Shown here: positions 14,919-21,348 of the stretch, piece by piece
How the letters are laid out: every line of letters begins with the position of its first letter
Position numbering within the stretch: the first letter of the stretch is position 1
From: Proteobacteria bacterium UBA5122
GTDB lineage: Bacteria > Pseudomonadota > Gammaproteobacteria > Tenderiales > Tenderiaceae
Length of the DNA: 21,348 nt
Reading direction: 5' to 3'
Assembly (NCBI GenBank): GCA_002415485.1
Contig: DHYU01000024.1
Location: 1-21,348, forward strand
Position numbers and translations under genes: made by a program
Notes under the pieces: model-generated
Databases searched by the model: none
Told to the model about the DNA's origin: nothing
What the model saw: the letters and a program-made list of their open reading frames with translations, nothing else

Positions 14919-15935
14919 TTAATGTTTGCGGTTGACCGAAAAATGCGCCAGCGCAATCAGGGCATCTTTATAAGCGGACGCCGGTAATTTTGCAATGGCT
15001 TCAATGGCGAGTTGAGACTCTTTTTCTGCAAGCTGGGCGGTGTAGTTGATTGCGCCCGTATCTGTAATGGCGGCCATGATGGCGTCGATCTGCTCCAGAC
15101 CTCCGTGCTCGATGGCGTGGCGAATCATCGCTGCTTGTTCGTCACTGCCATGGCGCATGGCGTAAATCAACGGCAGCGTCGGTTTGCCTTCGGCCAGGTC
15201 GTCGCCGACATTTTTACCCATGTCCTCTGCAGATGCGCTGTAGTCCAGTACGTCATCTATTAGTTGAAACGCGGTGCCGAGGTGCATGCCGTAAGCGGTC
15301 AATGCGGCCTCGGTGGTGCTGTCCTGTTGGCTGATGACTGCGCCGAGCTGGGTTGCTGCCTCAAACAGCTTGGCAGTTTTGGAGTGGATGACGTCCAGGT
15401 AACGCGCCTCGGTGGTGTCGGCGTCGTTACAGTTCAGTAGTTGTAATACTTCGCCTTCGGCAATGGTGTTGGTGGCGTGGGCCAGGATTTCCATGACGCG
15501 CATGTTGCCTAGTTCAACCATCATTTCGAAAGAGCGTGAATAGAGGAAGTCGCCCACCAGTACCGCAGCCTCGTTGCCCCAAATGGTATTGGCGGTCTCG
15601 TTGCCGCGGCGCATTTCGGAACTGTCGACCACGTCGTCATGCAACAGGGTGGCGGTGTGGATGAATTCGACGATCGCCGCCAGATTGATGTGTTGTTCGC
15701 CCTGGTAGCCACAGGCACGGGCGCTGAGTACGGCCAGCATCGGTCGCAGGCGTTTGCCGCCACTATTAATAATGTAGTGCCCCATTTGATTGATGAGGAC
15801 GACGTCGGACTGAAGTCGCTTCAAAATCAATTGGTTAACGGCCGACATGTCGTCCTGGGTCAAGGCCAGGATGGCGGAGATGTCAGTGCTGGGGGGCTGT
15901 GAGGCGCTGCTCTGTAAGGATTCTTGTATTAGCAT
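14919..15935 (-). CDS. ispB: Octaprenyl (polyprenyl) diphosphate synthase IspB
   Basis: This trans-prenyltransferase of 338 residues condenses farnesyl diphosphate with isopentenyl diphosphate units to make the ubiquinone side chain. Visible motifs are GGKRLRPML, the first Asp-rich motif LLHDDVVD (Asp100, Asp101, Asp104) followed by MRRG, GDFLYSRSF, the second Asp-rich motif FQLIDDVLDY (227-231) and GDDLAEGKPTLPL. It aligns with E. coli IspB but carries an extra N-terminal segment of roughly 15-17 residues. The ATG at 15935 lacks a good ribosome site, and Met30 could be an alternative start. Divergence from rplU with about 200 bp between is the usual gammaproteobacterial arrangement. The exact chain length of the product cannot be read from the sequence. 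Confidence 0.95.
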   Translation of the reverse strand: MLIQESLQSSASQPPSTDISAILALTQDDMSAVNQLILKRLQSDVVLINQMGHYIINSGGKRLRPMLAVLSARACGYQGEQHINLAAIVEFIHTATLLHDDVVDSSEMRRGNETANTIWGNEAAVLVGDFLYSRSFEMMVELGNMRVMEILAHATNTIAEGEVLQLLNCNDADTTEARYLDVIHSKTAKLFEAATQLGAVISQQDSTTEAALTAYGMHLGTAFQLIDDVLDYSASAEDMGKNVGDDLAEGKPTLPLIYAMRHGSDEQAAMIRHAIEHGGLEQIDAIMAAITDTGAINYTAQLAEKESQLAIEAIAKLPASAYKDALIALAHFSVNRKH

Positions 15936-16024
15936 TGGCCAATTTTAGAAGGGAAACTCCCGGCGAGACAAGTGATTAAGTGCAGGGATATTATCCCGAG
16001 GTCTGGTCGCTTGCAAAATTGAAT

Positions 16025-16053
16025 TTGACGACAGCGGGTCAGGGCGATAGAAT
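16025..16053 (+). promoter_or_regulatory. Sigma-70 promoter of rplU-rpmA
   Basis: TTGACG (16025-16030), a 17-base spacer and TAGAAT (16048-16053) form a near-consensus promoter in the ispB-rplU divergent gap. Transcription would start near 16060, leaving a leader of about 77 bases before rplU. I see no clear autoregulatory structure in the leader. Confidence 0.75.
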
Positions 16054-16136
16054 TCGGCCTCTTTGTTGAATCCGTCGGTTTTGCGTGTATTTGTTGCGGG
16101 GCCGAAATAGTTAAATTAAGGTTTGGAGAATACGGC

Positions 16137-16448
16137 ATGTACGCTGTCATTGTCACAGGTGGAAAGCAGTATCGCGTTGCTGAAGGCGACGTGATCCGCG
16201 TAGAGAAGCTCCCGGTCGAAGCCGGTCAGTCAATTGAGCTGGACAAGGTTCTGATGATCGCCAATGGCGACAACATCAAAATCGGTGCCCCTTTCGTGGA
16301 TGGCGGCAAGGTAAGTGCTGCTGTTGAGAGCCAGGGTCGTGGTGAAAAGGTCAAGATCGTTAAGTTCCGTCGTCGCAAGCATCACCGCAAGCAGATGGGG
16401 CATCGTCAGTCTTACACTGAACTGAAGATCACTGGTATTGCCGGTTAA
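16137..16448 (+). CDS. rplU: 50S ribosomal protein L21
   Basis: The protein has 103 residues, the normal length for L21, a 23S rRNA-binding protein of the large subunit. It starts MYAVIVTGGKQYRVAEGDVIRVEKL and carries the basic C-terminal signature VKFRRRKHHRKQMGHRQSYTELKITGI. GGAG lies 8 bases before the ATG. It is followed 26 bp later by rpmA, the standard L21-L27 operon, and is preceded by a strong sigma-70-type promoter. Nothing is unusual. Confidence 0.98.
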   Translation: MYAVIVTGGKQYRVAEGDVIRVEKLPVEAGQSIELDKVLMIANGDNIKIGAPFVDGGKVSAAVESQGRGEKVKIVKFRRRKHHRKQMGHRQSYTELKITGIAG

Positions 16449-16474
16449 GCTTCAGCGAGATAGAGGATACTAAG

Positions 16475-16732
16475 ATGGCACATAAGAAAGCAGGCGGTAG
16501 TTCCCGCAATGGTCGCGATTCAGAAAGTAAACGTTTAGGCGTTAAACGCTACGGCGGCCAAGTTGTTAAAGCTGGCAACATCATCGTGCGTCAGCGCGGT
16601 ACTAGCTTCCATCCTGGCACCAATGTTGGCTGTGGTCACGACCACACCTTGTTTGCCAAGGTAGACGGCGAAGTTGTTTTTGAGATCAAGGGTCCCAAAA
16701 AGCGTCGTTGCGTGAGCATCATACCTGCCTAA
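16475..16732 (+). CDS. rpmA: 50S ribosomal protein L27
   Basis: The protein has 85 residues and begins MAHKKAGGSSRNGRDSESKRLG, the typical L27 start whose N-terminal tail reaches the peptidyl-transferase centre. The tail begins directly at AHKKAGG with no cleavable extension of the kind found in Firmicutes, as expected for Proteobacteria. The motif GNIIVRQRGTSFHPGTNVGCGHDHTLFA identifies the family. GAGG lies 8 bases before the ATG. It is the last gene of the L21-L27 unit, with a terminator directly downstream. Confidence 0.98.
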   Translation: MAHKKAGGSSRNGRDSESKRLGVKRYGGQVVKAGNIIVRQRGTSFHPGTNVGCGHDHTLFAKVDGEVVFEIKGPKKRRCVSIIPA

Positions 16733-16757
16733 ATATAGGTTCAACTGAATGCTCACG

Positions 16758-16791
16758 AAGCCCTGTCCAGTGGACGGGGCTTTGTCGTTTT
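16758..16791 (+). terminator. Intrinsic terminator after rpmA
   Basis: The arms AAGCCCTGTCC and GGACGGGGCTT pair over 11 bp with one G-U pair and a 3-base loop. TTGTCGTTTT follows, a broken T tract, so termination may be partial. It separates rplU-rpmA from obgE, whose ATG is 28 bp further on. Confidence 0.75.
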
Positions 16792-16818
16792 AACCGCTGA
16801 GGTTTTAAGAGGTCTGCA

Positions 16819-17886
16819 ATGAAATTTATTGATGAGGCGAAAATCAAGGTCATGGCCGGTGATGGCGGCAATGGCTGTGTCAGTTTTCGTCGCGAAAAAT
16901 ATATTCCGTTTGGCGGGCCGAATGGTGGTGACGGCGGTGACGGCGGCAGTGTCTACCTGGTCGGGGATATGAATCTGAATACGCTGGTGGATTTTCGTCA
17001 TGTGCGCACCTATCAGGCGGAGCGTGGCGAAAATGGCATGGGCAGCGAGTGCACCGGTAAAGGTGGCGAGAATCGTGAGGTGCGGGTGCCGGTTGGGACC
17101 ATGGTATTTGACGAGGATACCGGCGAGCAGATTGGGGATTTGACCGAGCACGGTCAGCGTCTATTGGTGGCTCAAGGTGGTTTTCACGGTTTGGGGAATA
17201 CCCGCTTCAAGAGTAGCACCAATCGCGCGCCGCGCCAGTCGACGTCCGGCACGCCGGGCGAGGTGCGTCAGCTGCGTCTGGAGTTGAAACTGTTGGCGGA
17301 TGTTGGCTTGTTGGGCTTGCCCAATGCCGGCAAGTCGACATTTATCCGCGCCGTGTCGGCCGCGCAGCCCAAGGTGGCGGATTATCCGTTTACGACCTTG
17401 CACCCCAATCTCGGCATGGTGCGTGTCGATTACGAGCGTAGCTTTGTCGTTGCCGATATTCCCGGCGTGATCGAGGGCGCGGCGGAAGGCGCGGGCCTTG
17501 GGTTGCGCTTCCTCAAGCACTTGTCGCGCACCCGTGTGCTGCTGCATCTGGTGGATGTGATGCCGCCGGATGAATCCGATCCCGTGAAAAACGTGCAGAC
17601 CATTGCCAATGAGCTTGAGCAATATAGTCCTGAGTTGGCGCAGCGCGAGCGTTGGCTGGTGTTGAACAAGATTGATCTGCTGCCCGAAGATCAGCGGCAG
17701 TCGGTGTGTGCCGATATCGTTGAGCGTCTGGGCTGGCAGGGGCCGGTGTTTCAGATTGCCGCGCTGAGTAAAGAAGGCACCAAGCCGCTCGTGTATCGGA
17801 TCATGGAATATCTGGAGCAGCATGGCGGCGGTCAGGTGGACACTGCTGCTGTTGAGCAAAAGCCTTACGACCCCCTGGACAGTTGA
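16819..17886 (+). CDS. obgE: GTPase ObgE/CgtA
   Basis: This 355-residue essential Obg GTPase is associated with late 50S assembly and stress control. The N-terminal glycine-rich Obg domain (1-158) has GDGGNGCVSFRREKY and GGPNGGDGGDGGSV. The G domain has P-loop GLPNAGKST at 166-174, switch I YPFTTLHPNLG, G3 DIPGVIEGA at 213-221 and G4 NKID at 283-286. A short acidic C-terminal tail follows, as in gammaproteobacterial Obg proteins. AAGAGG lies 6 bases before the ATG. It sits between rpmA and proB in the conserved order. Any transcription reading through the rpmA terminator would express it. The 53 bp before proB contain a T-rich run but no convincing stem. Confidence 0.98.
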   Translation: MKFIDEAKIKVMAGDGGNGCVSFRREKYIPFGGPNGGDGGDGGSVYLVGDMNLNTLVDFRHVRTYQAERGENGMGSECTGKGGENREVRVPVGTMVFDEDTGEQIGDLTEHGQRLLVAQGGFHGLGNTRFKSSTNRAPRQSTSGTPGEVRQLRLELKLLADVGLLGLPNAGKSTFIRAVSAAQPKVADYPFTTLHPNLGMVRVDYERSFVVADIPGVIEGAAEGAGLGLRFLKHLSRTRVLLHLVDVMPPDESDPVKNVQTIANELEQYSPELAQRERWLVLNKIDLLPEDQRQSVCADIVERLGWQGPVFQIAALSKEGTKPLVYRIMEYLEQHGGGQVDTAAVEQKPYDPLDS

Positions 17887-17939
17887 TGTGTGGGCGGGTA
17901 ATTTTCGCCGGTCGTGAATTTTTTTAAACAAAGGTCCAT

Positions 17940-19067
17940 ATGAATTACCGTCAGCAGTTGGGGCAGTCGCAGCGTTGGGTGGTGAAGGTCGGCAGTTCGC
18001 TGGTGACCAATGATGGTCGCGGTCTGAATTACGAATTGATCGCCGCATGGTCGGCGCAGATCGCACAGCTGCGTCAGCAAGGGGTGGAGGTTGTGCTGGT
18101 TTCGTCTGGCGCAGTGGCCGAGGGCATGAAGCGTCTCGGTTGGTCGTCACGTCCCCATGCCTTGTACCAATTGCAGGCGGCCGCAGCTGTGGGGCAGATG
18201 GGCCTGGTGCAGGCCTATGAAACCAATTTTCGTAACTACGACATTCGCACGGCGCAGGTGTTGTTGACACATGATGACCTGTCGGATCGGCAGCGTTATC
18301 TGAATGCACGCAGTACGCTGCGGACCCTGCTGGAGCTGGGTGCGGTGCCGGTGGTCAATGAAAACGATACCGTTGCCTTCGACGAGATCCGTTTTGGCGA
18401 CAACGACACGCTGGCGGCCCTGGTCGCCAATCTGCTTGAGGCGGATCTGGTGGTGCTGCTGACCGACCAGGAAGGCATGTACGAGGCCGATCCGCGCAGC
18501 AATCCAGGCGCGCCATTTATCTTTGAGCATCAGGCGGGGGACAAGGCGCTGGAGGCAATGGCGGCCGGTGGTGGCGTGGGCGCGCTGGGGCGCGGCGGCA
18601 TGCTGACCAAGGTGCGTGCGGCCGAGCGCGCGGCGCGCTCGGGTACGGCGACACTGATTGCGCCGGGGCGTGCGGCGGATATTCTGCTGCGCATCCGTGC
18701 GGGCGAGCGGGTCGGTACCTTGCTGACCCCGGGGCGCGAGCCGCAGGCGGCGCGTAAGCGTTGGTTGTCAGGTCAGATGCAGGTGCGGGGTCGTCTGGTG
18801 GTGGATACAGGGGCGGCCAAGGCGCTGCGTGAGTCCGGGCGTAGCCTGTTGGCGGTGGGCGTGAAGAGTGTGGTCGGTGATTTTGGTCGTGGCGAGATCG
18901 TGGCCTGTTTTGATGAGAACGGGCGGGAGTTGGCGCGTGGTCTGGTGAATTACAGTGCGGCCGAGAGTCGTCGAATTCAGGGTGTGCCCAGCGAAAAGAT
19001 TGAATCAGTGCTCGGTTATGTCGACGAAGCGGAGTTGATCCACCGCGATAATCTGGTGCTGATGTGA
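17940..19067 (+). CDS. proB: Glutamate 5-kinase with PUA domain
   Basis: This 375-residue enzyme catalyses the first step of proline synthesis, ATP-dependent phosphorylation of glutamate to gamma-glutamyl phosphate. The amino-acid kinase domain (about 10-260) shows VVKVGSSLVTN, VSSGAVAEGM, QVLLTHDDL, VVNENDTVAFDEIRFGDNDTLAALVA and LLTDQEGMYEADPR. The PUA domain (about 275-365) contains GQMQVRGRLVVDTGAAKAL and GLVNYSAAESRRIQG. AAAGG lies 5 bases before the ATG. The obgE-proB linkage is common in gammaproteobacteria, and proA is not in the window. A hairpin pair and a bidirectional terminator follow the stop. Confidence 0.98.
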   Translation: MNYRQQLGQSQRWVVKVGSSLVTNDGRGLNYELIAAWSAQIAQLRQQGVEVVLVSSGAVAEGMKRLGWSSRPHALYQLQAAAAVGQMGLVQAYETNFRNYDIRTAQVLLTHDDLSDRQRYLNARSTLRTLLELGAVPVVNENDTVAFDEIRFGDNDTLAALVANLLEADLVVLLTDQEGMYEADPRSNPGAPFIFEHQAGDKALEAMAAGGGVGALGRGGMLTKVRAAERAARSGTATLIAPGRAADILLRIRAGERVGTLLTPGREPQAARKRWLSGQMQVRGRLVVDTGAAKALRESGRSLLAVGVKSVVGDFGRGEIVACFDENGRELARGLVNYSAAESRRIQGVPSEKIESVLGYVDEAELIHRDNLVLM

Positions 19068-19075
19068 TGTTTTGA

Positions 19076-19102
19076 TGTGATTTGAGGGGGGTTCAAATCA
19101 CA
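19076..19102. repeat. Perfect 10-bp inverted repeat after proB
   Basis: TGTGATTTGA (19076-19085) and TCAAATCACA (19093-19102) pair perfectly around a GGGGGGT loop. It starts 8 bp after the proB stop and ends 5 bp before the main terminator stem. It may be an extra 3' hairpin that protects or processes proB mRNA. The end sequences resemble CRP half-sites, but the spacing is wrong for a CRP site. Confidence 0.6.
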
Positions 19103-19107
19103 GACAT

Positions 19108-19136
19108 AAAAAAACCGGCGCGAGGCCGGTTTTTTT
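19108..19136. terminator. Bidirectional intrinsic terminator between proB and rpsT
   Basis: A 12-bp stem (AAAAAAACCGGC with GCCGGTTTTTTT) and a 5-base GCGAG loop give a T-run on both strands. The convergent genes proB (plus) and rpsT (minus) end on either side, so one structure serves both. Confidence 0.92.
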
Positions 19137-19154
19137 ATCGCTGCCGTTGGGCAA

Positions 19155-19418
19155 TTAAGCCATGGCGCGGATGTGAGCGTTCAAGCGGCTCTTGTGACGT
19201 GCTGCCTTGTTCTCGTGGATCAGGCCCTTGCGCGCGGCACTGTCGATCACAGGTACAGCGACTTTGTACGCAGCTTCTGCATTGGCCTTGTCGCCAGTTG
19301 CAATCGCTTTAACAGTGTTCTTGATGTAAGTACGCATCTCAGAACGCTGAGAGGTGTTGCGCTGACGGTGAACTTCCGCCTGGCGGGCGCGCTTTTTAGC
19401 TTGTGCAGAGTTAGCCAA
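19155..19418 (-). CDS. rpsT: 30S ribosomal protein S20 (UUG start)
   Basis: The protein has 87 residues: (M)ANSAQAKKRARQAEVHRQRN at the start and GLIHENKAARHKSRLNAHIRAMA at the end, the S20 signature of a helical protein that binds 16S rRNA. The initiation codon is TTG at 19416-19418, with AGGAG 7 bases upstream. No in-frame ATG could replace it. E. coli rpsT also begins with UUG, where the weak start is tied to translational autocontrol, so the same control may operate here. It stands alone on the minus strand between proB and the divergent murJ, as in Pseudomonas, with its own promoter and the shared terminator. Confidence 0.97.
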   Translation of the reverse strand: MANSAQAKKRARQAEVHRQRNTSQRSEMRTYIKNTVKAIATGDKANAEAAYKVAVPVIDSAARKGLIHENKAARHKSRLNAHIRAMA

Positions 19419-19498
19419 TGTAGGACTCCTCGGTAAATATGACTCAAAATTCGTTGTTGGAAACCTGGCGCAAAAGCGTTAGGCCCCAAAGGCGCGCT

Positions 19499-19527
19499 AC
19501 TATGCGTGAAAATCGGATTGATGTCAA
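19499..19527 (-). promoter_or_regulatory. Sigma-70 promoter of rpsT
   Basis: On the minus strand, consensus TTGACA (19522-19527), a 17-base spacer and CATAGT (19499-19504) precede rpsT. Transcription would start near 19492 with a leader of about 75 bases. This is one of the clearest sigma-70-type promoters in the window. Confidence 0.75.
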
Positions 19528-19642
19528 CGCCAAATATTCGTGTTGATCCCGTGTGTTATCGGCGCGGAGGCGGTAGAATCCGCCGATGGCCTTGGCTTAA
19601 GCAATTGAAAAGTCCGGAATAACGCGGGGTAGTGGGCGTCAC

Positions 19643-21190
19643 ATGAGCAAAAAACTGATCAAATCGACGGCGACGGTCAGCAGTATGACGCTGTTGTCGC
19701 GGGTGCTCGGTTTTGTGCGTGACATGGTGGTGGCGCGGATCTTCGGTGCCGGTGAGGCGACCGACGCCTTCTTTGTCGCCTTCAAGATCCCCAATTTCCT
19801 GCGCCGCCTGTTTGCCGAAGGGGCTTTTTCGCAGTCCTTTGTGCCGGTCTTCTCTGAATACAAGACCCAACGCGAGCATGACGAAGTCAAACGGTTGGCC
19901 GATGACGTTGCCGGTGTGTTTGGCCTGATCCTGTTCGTGATTACGCTGATTGGCGTGATTGCAGCGCCGGTGGTGATTGCGATCTTTGCCCCCGGCTTTC
20001 TCGACGAGCCGAACAAATACAATCTGGCCAGCGACATGCTGGTGCTGACCTTTCCCTATATCTTTTTTATCTCGCTGACGGCGTTCGCCGGCGGCATCCT
20101 CAATACCTACGGCCGTTTTGCCGTGCCGGCGTTTACGCCGGTGCTGTTGAATCTGGTGTTGATCAGTTGTGCCGTGTGGCTGGCGCCGCAAATGGATGAG
20201 CCGATCATGGCCCTGGCCTGGGGGGTGTTTATCGCTGGCGCGGCGCAGCTATTATTTCAGCTGCCGTTTCTGGCCAAGCTGAAACTACTGCCGCGGCCGC
20301 GCTTTAATCGCCAAAACGAGGGTGTGAAGCGCATCAATAAGCTGATGATCCCCGCCATCTTTGGTTCTTCGGTGGCGCAGATCAACCTGCTGCTCGACAC
20401 GCTGATTGCATCTCTATTGATTACCGGCAGTGTCTCGTGGCTGTATTTTGCCGACCGGCTGGTCGAATTTCCGCTGGGGATTTTGGGTATTGCGCTGGCG
20501 ACGGTGATCCTGCCGAGCCTGTCCAAACAACATGCGGCGGCCTCGGCCGAGCAATTCTCGCAGACCCTCGACTGGGCCCTGCGTTTGGTGGTGGTGGTGG
20601 GTACGCCGGCGATGGTTGGCCTGTTTGTGCTGGCCGGGCCGATGTTGGCGACACTGTTCCAGTATGGCGCCTTCGGTGCGCACGATGTACAGATGGCGGC
20701 GCAGGCACTGATGGCCTATTCATTCGGGCTGATGGGGTTCATCCTGGTCAAGGTGCTGGCGCCAGGGTATTTCGCACGACAGGACACCAAGACGCCGGTG
20801 AAGATCGGCATTATCGCGATGGTCGCCAACATGGTGATGAATATTATTTTCGTCTTCCCACTCGCCCACGCCGGTCTGGCGCTGGCGACCTCGCTGTCGG
20901 CCTTCCTGAATGCCTATCTGCTCTATCGCGGCCTGCGTCGGGATGGTGTCTACCACCCTGGCAGCGGTTGGCTGAAGCTGGGTCTGCAGGTATTGTTGGC
21001 GAATCTGGCGTTGGCGGCGGTGTTGTGGTGGGGCGCGGGCGACCTGAGTCAGTGGTTTGCCTGGGATGGCATGACACGGGCACTGCAGTTGTCGCTGTGG
21101 ATTGTGGTCGGCGCCGTCGTCTACTTCGCGATGTTGCTGCTCTGTGGTGTGCGCCCCAAGGCGCTGCTCAAACAAAAAGCCGATGCTTGA
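19643..21190 (+). CDS. murJ: Lipid II flippase MurJ
   Basis: This 515-residue polytopic protein of the MOP superfamily has about 14 transmembrane helices and flips lipid II across the inner membrane for peptidoglycan synthesis. The N terminus SVSSMTLL-type region reads ATVSSMTLLSRVLGFVRD, then VARIFGAGEATDAFFVAFKIPN and RRLFAEGAFSQSFVPVFSEYK, which closely follow E. coli and Pseudomonas MurJ and contain the conserved arginines of the substrate cavity. Later words include ADRLVEFPLGILGIALATVILPSLS and KVLAPGYFARQDTKTPVKI. Length matches the family. The ATG at 19643 has only a weak GTGGG-type ribosome site. Divergent from rpsT and followed by ribF, it keeps the conserved rpsT-murJ-ribF order. 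Confidence 0.97.
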   Translation: MSKKLIKSTATVSSMTLLSRVLGFVRDMVVARIFGAGEATDAFFVAFKIPNFLRRLFAEGAFSQSFVPVFSEYKTQREHDEVKRLADDVAGVFGLILFVITLIGVIAAPVVIAIFAPGFLDEPNKYNLASDMLVLTFPYIFFISLTAFAGGILNTYGRFAVPAFTPVLLNLVLISCAVWLAPQMDEPIMALAWGVFIAGAAQLLFQLPFLAKLKLLPRPRFNRQNEGVKRINKLMIPAIFGSSVAQINLLLDTLIASLLITGSVSWLYFADRLVEFPLGILGIALATVILPSLSKQHAAASAEQFSQTLDWALRLVVVVGTPAMVGLFVLAGPMLATLFQYGAFGAHDVQMAAQALMAYSFGLMGFILVKVLAPGYFARQDTKTPVKIGIIAMVANMVMNIIFVFPLAHAGLALATSLSAFLNAYLLYRGLRRDGVYHPGSGWLKLGLQVLLANLALAAVLWWGAGDLSQWFAWDGMTRALQLSLWIVVGAVVYFAMLLLCGVRPKALLKQKADA

Positions 21191-21192
21191 CC

Positions 21193-21222
21193 ATGACAGC
21201 GGCGCGTGACCCTCTATATAAT
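21193..21222 (+). promoter_or_regulatory. Possible sigma-70 promoter of ribF
   Basis: ATGACA (21193-21198), an 18-base spacer and a perfect TATAAT (21217-21222) lie directly after the murJ stop. Transcription would start near 21229, giving ribF a very short leader of about 16 bases. The perfect -10 hexamer is persuasive, but the short leader lacks a strong ribosome site. Confidence 0.5.
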
Positions 21223-21244
21223 CGATCCCTTTGCGGTCAGTAAG

Positions 21245-21348
21245 ATGAAGGTTATCCGGGGGCTACACAATCTATCTGCAGCGGCGGCTCATCTGCCGCG
21301 CGGCTGTGTGGCGACCATCGGCAACTTCGATGGCGTGCATCTCGGCCA
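21245..21348 (+). CDS. ribF: Bifunctional riboflavin kinase/FAD synthetase (partial, N terminus only)
   Basis: Thirty-four codons are visible from the ATG at 21245: MKVIRGLHNLSAAAAHLPRG followed by CVATIGNFDGVHLG. The start MKxIRGxHNL and the nucleotide-binding word TIGNFDGVHxGH are diagnostic of RibF, whose N-terminal FMN adenylyltransferase domain makes FAD and whose C-terminal domain phosphorylates riboflavin. The rest of the gene lies beyond the window. Position after murJ matches the conserved murJ-ribF-ileS order, although ileS is not visible. Confidence 0.94.
   Translation, partial: MKVIRGLHNLSAAAAHLPRGCVATIGNFDGVHLG

Noticed and set aside
17161..18309. A 382-codon minus-strand frame
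   Set aside because: It is antisense to obgE and proB, both fully convincing, and its composition (Arg, His, Pro and Gln-rich) is typical of an antisense shadow of G+C-rich genes.
19076..19102. TGTGA...TCACA as a CRP binding site
   Set aside because: The halves are 17 bases apart where CRP needs 6, and the site lies behind a gene next to a terminator.
19556..20191. A 211-codon minus-strand frame
   Set aside because: It is antisense to the start of murJ, highly His/Arg/Gln-rich, and has no recognisable domain.
20437..21243. A 268-codon plus-strand frame
   Set aside because: It is out of frame inside murJ, Gly/Arg-rich and without any family motif. The murJ frame continues intact to 21190.
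1..21348. CRISPR arrays, insertion sequences, integrases or phage genes
   Set aside because: I saw no regularly spaced repeats, transposase or integrase motifs. The tRNA has no adjacent integrase or duplicated 3' end.

Overview
The window is a chromosomal segment of a gammaproteobacterium. The evidence is protein-level resemblance to Pseudomonas and Escherichia homologues, a Pseudomonas-like pilS-pilR-pilA arrangement, a sigma-54 promoter in front of pilA, and the conserved block ispB | rplU-rpmA-obgE-proB-rpsT-murJ-ribF. I cannot assign a genus. No insertion sequence, prophage or CRISPR array is visible.

Left half (1-12205, all minus strand): a type IV pilus locus. Read in transcription order it is a small PP0621-type gene, pilS, pilR, a regulatory gap with a sigma-54 promoter, pilA with an intrinsic terminator, five tightly packed glycan-type genes, and then pilB, which runs off the left edge just before its Walker A motif. 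The five genes are a multispanning GT-C/TMTC-like protein with a TPR tail, a membrane-anchored GT2 glycosyltransferase, a DUF354 GT-B-like protein, an AsnB-type amidotransferase and a six-hairpin toroid protein. Their place between pilA and pilB, with the GT-C-like gene directly behind pilA as pilin glycosyltransferase genes are in some Pseudomonas strains, suggests a pilin-glycosylation locus. PilS and PilR would control pilA through RpoN. Partial read-through of the pilA terminator could feed the glycan genes at a lower level.

Middle (12246-14820, plus strand): a secreted PhnD-like substrate-binding protein followed 1 bp later by a HAMP-PAS hybrid-less histidine kinase. They look like a sensory pair, and no partner response regulator lies beside them.

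Right half (14834-21348): housekeeping genes. tRNA-Pro(CGG) and ispB are on minus. rplU-rpmA (own promoter and terminator), obgE and proB are on plus. rpsT is on minus with a UUG start. murJ and the first codons of ribF are on plus. A strong bidirectional terminator separates the convergent proB and rpsT.

The likeliest under-described biology is the pilA-pilB glycan locus, followed by the binding-protein/kinase sensor pair and the repeat array upstream of the pilA promoter.
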